From contig CAVRZO010000019.1 in NCBI GenBank assembly GCA_963725615.1, positions 62,001 to 126,000 of the forward strand: a stretch of 64,000 nucleotides of DNA, read 5' to 3'. Within the stretch, counting starts at the first letter, position 1, and every line of letters starts with the position of its first letter. Below are positions 55,222-64,000 of this stretch, one piece after another. Source of the stretch: JAIQFF01 sp963725615 (lineage in GTDB: Bacteria > Acidobacteriota > Terriglobia > Terriglobales > Acidobacteriaceae). A program made the translations under genes and the position numbers. The notes under the pieces were generated by a model. That model saw only the letters and a list, made by a program, of their open reading frames with translations. It was not told the origin of the DNA and searched no databases.

Positions 55222-56886
55222 ATGTGTGGAATTTGCGGAATTTTTCGTCCCGATCGCGGCCGCATTGATCCCTTGCGGGTCAAGGAAATGCGGGACGCCA
55301 TGTCTTATCGCGGTCCGGACGGGTATGGCCTGGCCCAGGGCGCGGGCTACGTGCTGGGGCACCGCCGGCTCTCGATTTTCGATCTTTCTGAGAATGGCAA
55401 GCAGCCGATGCCCAATGAAGACGGGTCGGTGGAGATTGTCTTCAATGGAGCCATCTACAATTTCGTTGACCTGAAGCGCGAACTGCGCAGCGCGGGCCAT
55501 CAGTTCCGCTCCGAGACCGATACAGAAGTTCTTGTTCACGGATATGAAGAGTGGGGCATTGAGAAGTTGTTGTCGCGGATCAAGGGCATGTATGCCTTCG
55601 TCATCTATGACCACGCGAATCACAGCATTCATATGGCCCGCGATCCGTTGGGTAAGAAGCCCCTTTTCTTCTCGTTGCGCAATGACGAACTAGTCTTTGC
55701 CTCTTCGGCACGCGCTTTGGCCCTGGCCCTGGAGACGACCCCGGAAATCGATCCCGTCGCAGTTGACCAGTTGCTCTGCGATATGTACATTCCGGGACCG
55801 CGGAGCATCTTTGAAGGAGTGGAGAAGCTTCTTCCCGGCCACGCGTTAAGCGTGGGAAGAGATGGGCGCCGAAAGGATTTCGTTCATTGGAGCCCTGATT
55901 TCCTTCATCCGGAAGAGGGCGTGAGCGACCAGGAATGGCTGGAAAAAGTTGAACACTCGCTCGAGACTGCAGTCAGTCGGCGGTTAGTGGCCGATGTCCC
56001 CGTTGGCATTCTGCTTTCGGGTGGAATCGATTCAAGTCTTGTGACCGCGACCGCGGCGCGGACGGCGGGTCGGGTCCAGACTTTCTCGGTTGCGACCGAT
56101 GATCCGGCCATGGACGAGAGCCGCTATGCCCGGGCGGTCGCGAGTCGCTACAACACGGTCCATCACGAGCTTAGGGTAGTCAGCGATTTCCGCGGCAACC
56201 TGATTCGCCTGGTTAGCGCCATGGGTGAGCCACTGGCCGACGCTTCTGCCGTTAACGTGTTGGCCATCGCGGAGCAGGCACGACAGTTCGTCACTGTCAT
56301 CTTGACTGGCGATGGTGGTGACGAAATCTTCGGGGGCTACAATCACTATCTGGCCTATCACAAGGCGCAGCAGCTCAGGAAATTGTTTCCAGGTCCTTTG
56401 AAAGCACCCTTGGGCTGGATGGGCATCATGCTAAGCAACGCAGGTGGCTTTTTGCGGCGCGCCGGAACCTTGAGCCGGTTGACCGCTATGCCCCTCGAGC
56501 AAACCATGTTTACCACCAATTCCAGAATGGACCGCTCGGTGCGTCCATCCTTCTATTCGGCTGAATTTAGCGAGCGAATCGGAGAGAATCGCCACAATCT
56601 GCACTATCTGAGCGTGCTTCCGCCGGCGACTTTAGCGGCGCGGGACGTGGACCGGGTAATGCATCCCCGTTGTCCGAAAACAGTCCCTCCCCACCAATCC
56701 AAGGCATTGAAAGCGGGAAGATTCCCGTCCCGCAGTATCAGCCGGTTACAGGTCTGGCAAAGCACAAACCCTATGACAAAAATCCTACATTCCATTTCAT
56801 CGTCCCTCGATCGGTCAGGAAGAAAGCGACGCCGTCCAGAAAGTATTAGCCTCGGGCTGGCTTACCACCGGACCAGTCGCCATTGA
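55222..56886 (+). pseudogene. Asparagine synthase-like amidotransferase, C-terminus missing
   Basis: Begins MCGICGIF, with the catalytic Cys2 of class II glutamine amidotransferases. The glutaminase domain (to about residue 190) is complete, as is the start of the synthetase domain with the PP-loop LLSGGIDSSLVTA and TGDGGDEIFGGYNHYL. Family members in EPS clusters are about 600-640 aa, but similarity stops at about residue 470 (56640). The expected segment with YLPxDIL..KVD..SMA is absent, and the last 80 residues read out of the following DegT gene in the wrong frame. Either a deletion of a few hundred bases removed the end, or the assembly is wrong here. As shown it should lack synthetase activity. 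Confidence 0.75.
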
Positions 56887-57950
56887 GTTCGAAAAACAGT
56901 TTGCCGCTTATGTCGGGTGCAAGCACGCCCTGGCGGTGAATTCCTGTACCGCCGCGCTGCAACTGGCGCTCGACGCCATCGGCTTGCAGCCGGGGGATGA
57001 GGTGCTGCTGCCCTCCTACACCTTTACCGCGACCGCCGAGGTCGTCACATATTTCGGGGCTCGTCCCGTACTCTGCGACAGCGTGCGGGGAGGCTTCAAT
57101 ATTGATCCCGCCGATGCGGAGCGCCGGGTTACGGCGAAGACACGGGCCATCATTCCGGTCCATATTGCGGGCGAAGCTTGCGATCTTGACCCTCTGCATG
57201 CGATGGCGCGCCGCCATGGCTTGCATGTGATCGAGGATGCGGCTCACACGCTGCCGGCGTGGTACCGCGGCCGGCGGATTGGAACGATTTCCGAATTGAC
57301 GGCTTTCAGCTTCTACGCCACCAAGACCATTACTACCGGCGAAGGCGGCATGCTGGCCACCGACAACGACCAGTACGCGGAACGGGCGAAGATGATGCGC
57401 CTGCACGGCATCGGAGGCGACGCCTGGAAGCGCTATTCGAAGACCGGATCCTGGTTCTACGAAGTGCACCGCGCCGGCTACAAGATGAACCTGCCGGATC
57501 TGCTGGCGGCGGTGGGTGTGGCCCAATTGAAGAAGGTGCGACGAGTTCTGGAAGAAGCGCAGCCAGGTTGCGGCCTACTATCGCGAGAAATTTTCGCAGA
57601 TCGAGGAAGTGCAGTTGCCGGCGTGCGCGGTGGACCCCGCCGAACATTCCTGGCACCTGTTTATCCTGCGGCTGCGGCCCGAGCTGTTGAGCATCGGCCG
57701 CGACGAATTCATCGAAGAGTTGAAGGCGGCGGGCATCGGCACCAGCGTGCACTTCATTCCGCTGCACCAGCATCCTTACTACATCGAGCAGTACGGCTAC
57801 CGGCAGGGGGATTTCCCGCAGGCCGAGGATTCGTACTCGCGCTGCATCTCGTTGCCGATTTACCCCGACCTCACCGAGGCGCAGATGGCCCAGGTAGTGG
57901 GGGCAGTCAGCAAAATTGTCAGCCGGAGCCGCAAGTTCGTTTCGGTATGA
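56773..57950 (+). pseudogene. DegT/DnrJ/EryC1 sugar aminotransferase with two frame breaks
   Basis: Reads as a full-length aminotransferase of about 390 aa if one base is dropped at the A run 56778-56782 (giving M-T-K-S-Y-IPFHRPSIGQEE) and one near 57545 (giving RFWKKRSQVAAYYREKFSQ). Core motifs are intact: ASGWLTTGP, VNSCTAALQLAL, VIEDAAHTLPA and the PLP Lys in SFYATKTITTGEGG. The C-terminal HSWHLFILRLRPE and VHFIPLHQHPYY are in the third frame, ending at 57950. It probably aminates the keto sugar made by the FlaA1-type enzyme. Its stop overlaps the start of the sugar transferase (ATGA). The two insertion-like breaks in a conserved gene look like sequence errors. Confidence 0.82.
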
Positions 57951-58617
57951 CCACGATGGACACAATTTCTGACGCGCCCAGCATGTCGAGCGAAAGCGGC
58001 AGTCTGAGCGCGTGGAATTTTTCGCCGGGCAAACGCCTTTTGGATGCGAGCGCGGCGGGCGTGGGTCTGGTGTTGTTTCTCCCGCTGATGGCGGTCATCG
58101 CGGTCGCTGTCCGGCTTACTTCTTCTGGACCGGTTCTGTTTCGACAACGCCGGGTGGGCAAAGACGGCAGAGCTGTTCGAGATTCTGAAGTTCAGGACCA
58201 TGGTCCACCGCCCGCAAGGCGCCGGTCCGGGAGTCACCCGCAAAGGCGACTCGAGAGTTACGGCGACGGGCCGGGTGTTGCGGCGGGTGAAGCTGGACGA
58301 ACTACCGCAACTCTTCAACGTATTCCGTGGAGACATGAGCCTGGTTGGGCCGCGTCCCGACCTCCCCGAATTTTGCCAGGCCGTCCGCCCGGAACAGCAG
58401 CAGGTGTTCACGCTGCGGCCCGGGTTTAACGGGATGGGCGACGTTGCACTTCAGGGATGAGGAAAAGCTTCTGGCCGCGGTGCCCGAAGAGCAAACGGCC
58501 AGCTACTACGTTGACCACATTCTGTCGCAAAAGACAGAGCTGGATTTGGACTATGCCAGTCGTGCTTCGTTGGTCGGCGACCTAAGAATTATCCTGCGAA
58601 CTCTAACCGGAACTTGA
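57947..58617 (+). pseudogene. Initiating sugar (phosphoglycosyl) transferase with two frame breaks
   Basis: A monotopic phosphoglycosyltransferase of the PglC/WcaJ catalytic-domain type, about 222 aa when corrected. SPGKRLLDASAAGVGLVLFLPLMAVIAVAV is the re-entrant membrane helix, followed by GPVLFRQRRVGKDG. One extra base near 58169 leads into FEILKFRTMVHRP, and the catalytic and specificity motifs LDELPQLFNVFRGDMSLVGPRPDLPEF are intact. A second extra base near 58420 leads to GLTGWATLHF and the C-terminal YYVDHILSQKTELDLDYASR. It primes polymer synthesis by moving a sugar-1-phosphate onto undecaprenyl phosphate. Start overlaps the DegT stop by 4 nt. Confidence 0.85.
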
Positions 58618-58766
58618 TGACCGGGTGAGGGCATGGGATGGGACCGAAAATACAATCCCTGGTTTGGTCGCAATTGCAATACGGTGGCCACGTCGCCGCC
58701 GACAATTTGTTCGCCAGTCCCCGCGGCGATCGGAATCATTTCTAAAGAAGGTTGAGTTACCTCTTT

Positions 58767-60077
58767 ATGAAGCGTGTTCTGCTCATCGCTTACGCTTATC
58801 CGCCTTGCCCTGAGATTGGGGCGCTCCGGCCCGCGGGCCTGGCTAAGTATTTGCCTCATTTCGGGTGGGAGCCAACGGTGCTTACGGTGAAACTGCCCGG
58901 TCTGCGTCCCAGTTGGGCGCCGGTTATCGAAACCGGTGACGAGGATGTGCTGCAATCCTGGAAGGTCAGGTTCGGTCTGGAGGGCAGACGCAGCCTGCAT
59001 GAACAGCTCGGTTTGCCGCTGACCCAAAAGCGCGACTCCCAGCTGATGCACACAAAAATTCTTCTTGCGATGCGGTATTTACTCGCATTTCCCGATTCGA
59101 CGAAGGGCTGGATCCCCTTCGCCACGCAGGCGCTGCATGAGATCAAGAAGAGCATGACCGTGGATGCGGTCTTGACCACGTCGCCTCCTGTATCGGCCCA
59201 CATGATCGGCCAAAAGGCCAAGGAAATGTTCGGATGTCCGTGGATCGCCGATCTTCGCGATCTGTGGTCGCAGAATCTGGCGCAGGGCAACGATCTGGTG
59301 CGCCTTCTGGAGCGGTCTGTCGAGCGGAAAACTTTGCGCGATGCGGATGCGCTGGTGAGCGTGTCTGAGCCGTGGGCAGGCCGGCTGCGGGAATGCTATC
59401 CCGACAAGTCCGTTTTCAGTATTACCAATGGCTTCGATGCCGACGACTTCCGGCCCAGGCCGGAGGCGCTGACGCCGGCCTTCACCATCACTTACACCGG
59501 CCGTCTCTACGAGGGAAAGAGAGACCCCACACCGCTGTTCGAAGCTATCCAGGAGCTGATCCAGGGAGGCAGGTTGAGCCGCGAAGTGGTTCGGGTCCGT
59601 TTTTACGGTTCGATTGAGCCCTGGCTTCCAGCTTTGGTGCGGTCCTTCGGTCTCGAAGATGTAGTCGAGGTTGCCGGCACCGTCAGCCGCGATGAAGCTT
59701 TACGCCGGCAGCGGGAATCCCAGGTCCTGCTCATGCTTTGCTGGTCGGACCTGCGCGAGACTGGGCAGCACACGGGAAAGGTGTTCGAGTATCTGGGTGC
59801 GAGGAGACCTGTTCTCGCGATTGGAGGCAGTCGCGGGGTGGTCACAGATCTGCTCGAGCAAACCAAAAGCGGAGTGCATGCTCAGTCTAAAGAAGAATTG
59901 AAAAGCACCTTGCTCCGGTGGTACGCCGAGCATCACCAAACCGGGCGCGTGTTGTATCGGGGCGACGAGCGAAAAATCTACGCCTACACTCACGAGCAAA
60001 TGGCCAAGAAGTTTGCCGAAGTGCTGGAGGGCGTCACCACGGGCGGAGTGTCGCAAGCTTGCGCCGCGCATGTGTAG
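58767..60077 (+). CDS. Family 4 glycosyltransferase
   Basis: A 436-aa GT-B enzyme. The N-terminal VLLIAYAYPPCPEIGALRPAGLAKYLPHFGWEPTVLT is the acceptor-domain start of this group. WIADLRDLWSQN and VSVSEPWAGRLRECYP lie mid-protein, then the donor domain with ITYTGRLYEGKRDPTPLFEA and FEYLGARRPVLAIGG. It adds one sugar to the lipid-linked repeat unit of the EPS; the sugar cannot be predicted. Several TTG and ATG codons precede, but the ATG at 58767 gives the standard N-terminus. Confidence 0.88.
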   Translation: MKRVLLIAYAYPPCPEIGALRPAGLAKYLPHFGWEPTVLTVKLPGLRPSWAPVIETGDEDVLQSWKVRFGLEGRRSLHEQLGLPLTQKRDSQLMHTKILLAMRYLLAFPDSTKGWIPFATQALHEIKKSMTVDAVLTTSPPVSAHMIGQKAKEMFGCPWIADLRDLWSQNLAQGNDLVRLLERSVERKTLRDADALVSVSEPWAGRLRECYPDKSVFSITNGFDADDFRPRPEALTPAFTITYTGRLYEGKRDPTPLFEAIQELIQGGRLSREVVRVRFYGSIEPWLPALVRSFGLEDVVEVAGTVSRDEALRRQRESQVLLMLCWSDLRETGQHTGKVFEYLGARRPVLAIGGSRGVVTDLLEQTKSGVHAQSKEELKSTLLRWYAEHHQTGRVLYRGDERKIYAYTHEQMAKKFAEVLEGVTTGGVSQACAAHV

Positions 60078-60314
60078 TGCCTGACACCCGGGCTTCGGCG
60101 CGAACGGCGCCGCAGCGAGAGTAATCTACGCTCCAGGGTCTGCCATGTTTTCCCAACACTTCTACGTCAAATGCAAAAGCAGAGTGACTCATTGAATCGT
60201 GTCTGATTGCGTTCCTTGCAGAAATTATCACAATAGTCTGCGCAGCAAATCGCGGGGGCCAATGCGGCCCACAAACAGCACACTTGTAACCAGAGAGAGT
60301 CGGGCAACCTACAA

Positions 60315-61722
60315 ATGGCATCGCCAGCAACCACCAAGAACGTTTTTACAAGCGCCGGGGAGAGCCGCTGGCTCGCGATCGCCCTGACCGTCCTTTTTGC
60401 CCTCCTCATGGGCGTCATGGTGGCCGAGGGCCAATGGTTGCTTGTGGCCGCCCTGGCCGCGGTTCCGCTGGTCTTTCTCTGGCCGGTACAGGTCGCCCTT
60501 GGAGCATTTGCTCTGTTGATTCCCTTTGACAGTGCCACGTTCTCCCAGGGGAATGGAACTTCTGGAACCACCCTTAATTTTGTCGTGGGCGCGGCTGCGG
60601 CATCCATTCTCATTGCCACGGCGCTGGCGGGACGCAGGCTGCAAAAGCCACCACGAGCGGCTCTTTGGTGGACGCTCCTGATCGTGTGGTATGCGCTGAC
60701 CTATCTGTGGGCAGTTGACCCACGCGCCTCTATGGCCCGACTGCCCAGTGCGGGCGCTTGCTTGATTCTCTATCTTGCGGCCACTTCGCTGCGGGTTAGC
60801 GAGATAGAGTTCAAGGGAATTGTTGCCGCTGCGATTGTGGGAGGATGCCTGGCTGGCCTTTATTCCTCGTATGAGTTTTATCACCATATAGGTTGGTCGG
60901 GCACGGCACGAAGTTCGCTGGTCATGGGGCAGGAGGCCATAAACCCAAACGTTTTCGCAACTCGCCTTCTGTTGCCTCTGGCGCTGTCCGTGGGCGCATT
61001 CTTTTCGGTGCGCGCGGCCTGGCTTAAGACAGTGGTGTTTGGCTGCAGTGCCCTCCTGACCCTGGCCATATTGCTCACTCTCGTCGCGAGGTGCGGCGCT
61101 GGCGGTATTGGTCATGGCGTTCGTGTTCTTGTTGCGATTTGGGGTGAATCCTCGAATCCTGGCGGTCGGCGGATTGCTGGCGGGCATCAGCCTTACCCTA
61201 CCTGGCGAGTTTTACAAACGCTTTGGCGAAGCTGCTACCACAGGCGGAGCGGGACGATTGGATATATGGATCGTCGGATGGGAGATGCTGAAACACTACG
61301 GAATCTTCGGCGCTGGAATCAGCAATTTCTCCACCGTTTACACGATCTATGCCGGATATGCACCACGCTTCGTAGGATTTGATCGGGCTTCGCACAACCT
61401 CTACCTGGAAATGTCCGTGGAAGCCGGATTGATCGGAATACTTCTCCTTGCGCAGGCGGTTCGGATGCAGTTGCGGATGGGAAGAGTCAACCGCCGAAAG
61501 ATTGGCAAGGCGAACCCGTGGCTGATCGCTGCTGAGGCAGCCAGCTGGTCAATCATGACGGCGGGAATGTTTACCCACCTCTTCTGGGAAAAAAGTTTTT
61601 GGCTACTTTGGATTACGGTTGCCTTTAGTACCCAGCTCTACAAGAACAGCCTCCAGCAGGGCGAGAACTTGCCGACCCCGGAACTCGCCAGGGTGAGACC
61701 ACGAAACCCGGCTCTCTGGTAG
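60315..61722 (+). pseudogene. O-antigen ligase/polymerase (Wzy/WaaL-like) with one frame break
   Basis: A polytopic membrane protein of about 468 aa in two frames. The first part (60315 to about 61085) carries six or more TM helices and the conserved PNVFATRLLLPLALS. Dropping one base near 61083 yields LLTLSRGAALAVLVMAF, with the S-R-G motif typical of the O-antigen ligase family, and runs into the second frame with RLDIWIVGWEMLKHYGIFGAGISNF, HNLYLEMSVEAGLIGILLL and HLFWEKSFWLLW. The family's large periplasmic loop (RLDIW...SHNLYLE) is complete. It should polymerise the repeat units or ligate the polymer. The break is probably an inserted base. Confidence 0.85.
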
Positions 61723-61815
61723 TCCGCAGTTGGGTTGAATCCGACGGGTCTTGCCACTTCACCACGTTCTAAAATCACTGTGACACCGGGCCCCACAACC
61801 AGCACTTCCAGCCTT

Positions 61816-63084
61816 ATGACCAGAATGGCCACCGATGTGTCGTCGGAGGAAGGCGCGATTTCCTCTGCCCGGACGTCTCTGCGGCCCGCGCCTGTCACCA
61901 GCGTGGTTGTGGATGCCTCGTGCTTCTCTCTGCCCTACGATTACTCGCTTTGTGACGCGCTGGCCGACGAGGGGTGCCGGGTATTTCTGGCGCGCAGCGA
62001 GTTTCTGGCGGGAGAGTGGACCCGGCCGGCGAACGGCTTCGAGGCGTGGAACCACTTCTATAGTCTCAGTCATGGCAAAAAGCGCCGCGGAATTTTCGCT
62101 CCGGCGTGGAAAGTCATCAAAGCGGCAGAGCACCTGGTTGACATGCGGCAATTCGTGCCCAGGATGCGAGCTCTCCAGCCGGACGTTATACATTTTCAGT
62201 GGCTGCCGGTGCCTATGCTGGACGGGCTGTACCTGCACGACCTGAGCCAGGTGGCGCCTCTGGTGCTTACCGTCCACAATGCCCGGCCGCACGGCAGTTT
62301 GATGCAGCGGTTTTTTCAGGGCTTCCGGCGGACTGCGATCCTCCGCCACTTTCACGCAATCATCGTCCACTCCGAGTTCACCAAGCGACAGATGGTGGAG
62401 ATGGACTGGGCTCCGGCCGAGCGGATTCATGTGATTCCGCACGCAGTGCTGGATTACTATCTTTCGCTCGAGGGAAGCGCGGCTGCACCGGTCTCCTCTT
62501 CGAACCAGACCGTGATGTTTTTCGGGAACATCGAAGCCTACAAGGGACTGGATGTCCTCATCCGGGCATTCGCGCTGCTGCCCGAAGATCTGCGGGTCCG
62601 TACGCAGTTGTTAGTGGCGGGCTCGGCAAACACCGATGTTGTCTCGCTGCAAAAGCTGGCGCGCGATCTCGGGATCGAGCAGCGCATGGTTTGGAAGCTG
62701 GGATACATTCGCGAAGAGGAAGTTCCGCGGCTTTTCCGATCGGCGACCATCGTGGCGCTGCCTTACCGCGCTATTGATCAGAGCGGTGTGCTGATGACCG
62801 CGGTGGCCTTTGGCAAAGCGATTGTCGCCAGCCGGACGGGAGGTTTTCCCGAAGTCATAACCGACGGAGTCAACGGAATTCTGGTCACCCCTGGTAACGT
62901 GCTGCAACTGGCCACGGCTCTCCAGGATTTGTTGGTGAACCCCGTTCGCAGACAGGCGATGGAGCAAGCGACCAGTGATTTGGCAAGGACCGAACTGTCG
63001 TGGGCAAGCAGCGCGCAAAAAACAATCGCGCTCTATGAAACGGTGCTGGCCAACCCGCTGCCTGGAAATCGTGAAGCCCGATGA
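61816..63084 (+). CDS. Family 4 glycosyltransferase
   Basis: About 422 aa, GT-B fold. The acceptor half has FSLPYDYSLCDALADEGCRV and DVIHFQWLPVPMLDGLYLHDL, then VLTVHNARPHGS and the linker IIVHSEFTKRQMVEM. The donor half has VMFFGNIEAYKGLDVLIRAFALLP, GYIREEEVPRLFRSATIVALPYRAIDQSGVLMTAVAFGKAIVASRTGG. EPxxRGxG-type donor Glu equivalents are in the SGVLM/GGFPEV part. The start is uncertain; ATG 61816 is used, with a short disordered N-terminus. Its stop overlaps the next start (ATGA), so the two are translationally coupled. Role: adding a sugar to the EPS repeat. Confidence 0.87.
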   Translation: MTRMATDVSSEEGAISSARTSLRPAPVTSVVVDASCFSLPYDYSLCDALADEGCRVFLARSEFLAGEWTRPANGFEAWNHFYSLSHGKKRRGIFAPAWKVIKAAEHLVDMRQFVPRMRALQPDVIHFQWLPVPMLDGLYLHDLSQVAPLVLTVHNARPHGSLMQRFFQGFRRTAILRHFHAIIVHSEFTKRQMVEMDWAPAERIHVIPHAVLDYYLSLEGSAAAPVSSSNQTVMFFGNIEAYKGLDVLIRAFALLPEDLRVRTQLLVAGSANTDVVSLQKLARDLGIEQRMVWKLGYIREEEVPRLFRSATIVALPYRAIDQSGVLMTAVAFGKAIVASRTGGFPEVITDGVNGILVTPGNVLQLATALQDLLVNPVRRQAMEQATSDLARTELSWASSAQKTIALYETVLANPLPGNREAR

Positions 63085-64000
63085 GAGAACTTGCCGAAAC
63101 CACCGAGAGCATGGCGGACGTGAACCTCTTCCCCAACATCACGCACAGGCCGACCCTGCGGGTGGTCGCAGTGCTTGAAGGTTCTACGGTTTCGGGTCCG
63201 GCGAAAAATCTTTTTGAGTTCTGCCGGGTGGCGCGGACACTCTCGACCGGGCCGGTCGTAGACCTGACGCTGGTTACCTTCCACCGCTCCCTTTCGCTGG
63301 CCTGCGGCCAGAATACCGATCTCATCGAAGCGGCACGGCAATCCCATATTTCAGTCGAGCGTATTCCTGAGCGCTTTGTGTTCGATGTGCAGGTGGTTTC
63401 CCGTCTGCGAAAGCTGGTTGAGCATCTGAATCCCGACGTGATCCAGACCCACGCCTCGAAATCTCATTTCCTGATGCGGTGTTCGGGTCTGGGAAACGAC
63501 AAGCCGTGGATCGCGTTTCATCACGGCTACACCAACACCGATTTTCGTTCTCCGATCTACAATGGCCTCGACCGCTGGTCCCTGCAGGCTCCGCAGCGGA
63601 TTGTGACGGTAAGCTTAGCTACGAAAGAGCAGTTGCGGCGGCACGGCGTATCGGGCGAGCGAATTACGGTCATACACAACGCAGTGCCCGCGCAACTCCA
63701 TCGTCAGGCATTGAACGACGCTTCCGTTATCCGCCAAAAGAAAATTGATCTAGGAGTTTCACCGGACGAGAAAGTCATTTTGTGTGCCGGCCGTCTTTCG
63801 AAAGAAAAGGCGCAGATTGAGCTGGTCGCCGCTATCGCTCATCTGGGAAAGCAGCGGCCTGACCTTGCGGTGCGGGTGTTCATTATCGGAGATGGCCCGG
63901 AGCGCGAGCGAATTTCGCAAGCCATTCAGTCCGCCGGACTGGAAAAGAGTGTCGTAGTTACCGGCCACTTGAAAGACCTCACTCCTTACTATGAGGCGGC
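63081..64000 (+). CDS. Family 4 glycosyltransferase, cut by window end
   Basis: The first 306 residues of a GT-B enzyme. LRVVAVLEGSTVSGPAKNLFEF is the N-terminal Rossmann start, QTHASKSHFLMRC and IAFHHGYTNTDFRSPIYNGLDRWSLQ follow, and IVTVSLATKEQLRRHGV then ERITVIHNAVP lead to the donor domain start VILCAGRLSKEKAQIELVAA. FIIGDGPERERI is near the cut. It belongs to the EPS operon and starts 4 nt inside the upstream GT4 gene. Only the C-terminal part lies beyond the window. Confidence 0.88.
   Translation, partial: MRELAETTESMADVNLFPNITHRPTLRVVAVLEGSTVSGPAKNLFEFCRVARTLSTGPVVDLTLVTFHRSLSLACGQNTDLIEAARQSHISVERIPERFVFDVQVVSRLRKLVEHLNPDVIQTHASKSHFLMRCSGLGNDKPWIAFHHGYTNTDFRSPIYNGLDRWSLQAPQRIVTVSLATKEQLRRHGVSGERITVIHNAVPAQLHRQALNDASVIRQKKIDLGVSPDEKVILCAGRLSKEKAQIELVAAIAHLGKQRPDLAVRVFIIGDGPERERISQAIQSAGLEKSVVVTGHLKDLTPYYEA

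Overview
The window looks like a chromosomal segment of a Gram-negative soil bacterium of the Acidobacteriota, most likely subdivision 1 (Terriglobia/Koribacter-like). This is inferred from the moderately high GC content, the many GC-rich palindromic intergenic repeats, the IPT/TIG-domain surface proteins with a characteristic C-terminal membrane tail, and the large exopolysaccharide (EPS) investment. No rRNA, tRNA, CRISPR array or IS element was seen.

Layout. 0-13 kb is mostly housekeeping: a secreted esterase, uvrC carrying in-frame palindromic repeats, an RHH/PIN toxin-antitoxin pair, OmpA and TPR proteins, and a prepilin peptidase with a PAS protein. 12.8-20.2 kb holds a DegT aminotransferase, a GH16-type lipoprotein, a GT2, amtB-glnB and a methyltransferase. 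20.4-26.9 kb has a frame-broken OafA/SGNH acyltransferase, an ExeA-ATPase/OmpA fusion, a receiver-PilZ protein and another GT2. 27-41 kb is a cell-surface block: a frame-broken galactose-oxidase/TIG gene, then a tight five-gene operon (CE4 deacetylase, processive GT2, duplicated outer-membrane module, M48 metallopeptidase, galactose-oxidase-like copper radical oxidase), then a frame-broken TIG protein. 41-46 kb adds an acyltransferase, a GT-C-like membrane protein, a sugar epimerase and a phosphoesterase. 45.9-64 kb is a capsule/EPS cluster: two regulators with degenerate active sites, an UpxY/RfaH-like antiterminator, Wza, Wzc kinase, a FlaA1/CapD dehydratase, a truncated asparagine synthase, DegT, an initiating sugar transferase, an O-antigen ligase/polymerase and three GT4 enzymes, the last running off the end.

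How it works together. The 46-64 kb genes encode regulation, UDP-sugar modification, priming, assembly, polymerisation and export of one heteropolysaccharide. The 31.4-38.1 kb operon appears to be an independent synthase-dependent glycan system whose polymer would be deacetylated and oxidised by a copper radical enzyme. It is reminiscent of the Streptomyces CslA/GlxA pair but has an outer-membrane component, and it is the best candidate for an under-described system here.

Caveat. At least ten reading-frame breaks in otherwise well-conserved genes are all of the same sign (one base too many, modulo 3). This suggests insertion-type sequence errors at least as strongly as real pseudogenes, so several 'pseudogene' calls below are provisional.
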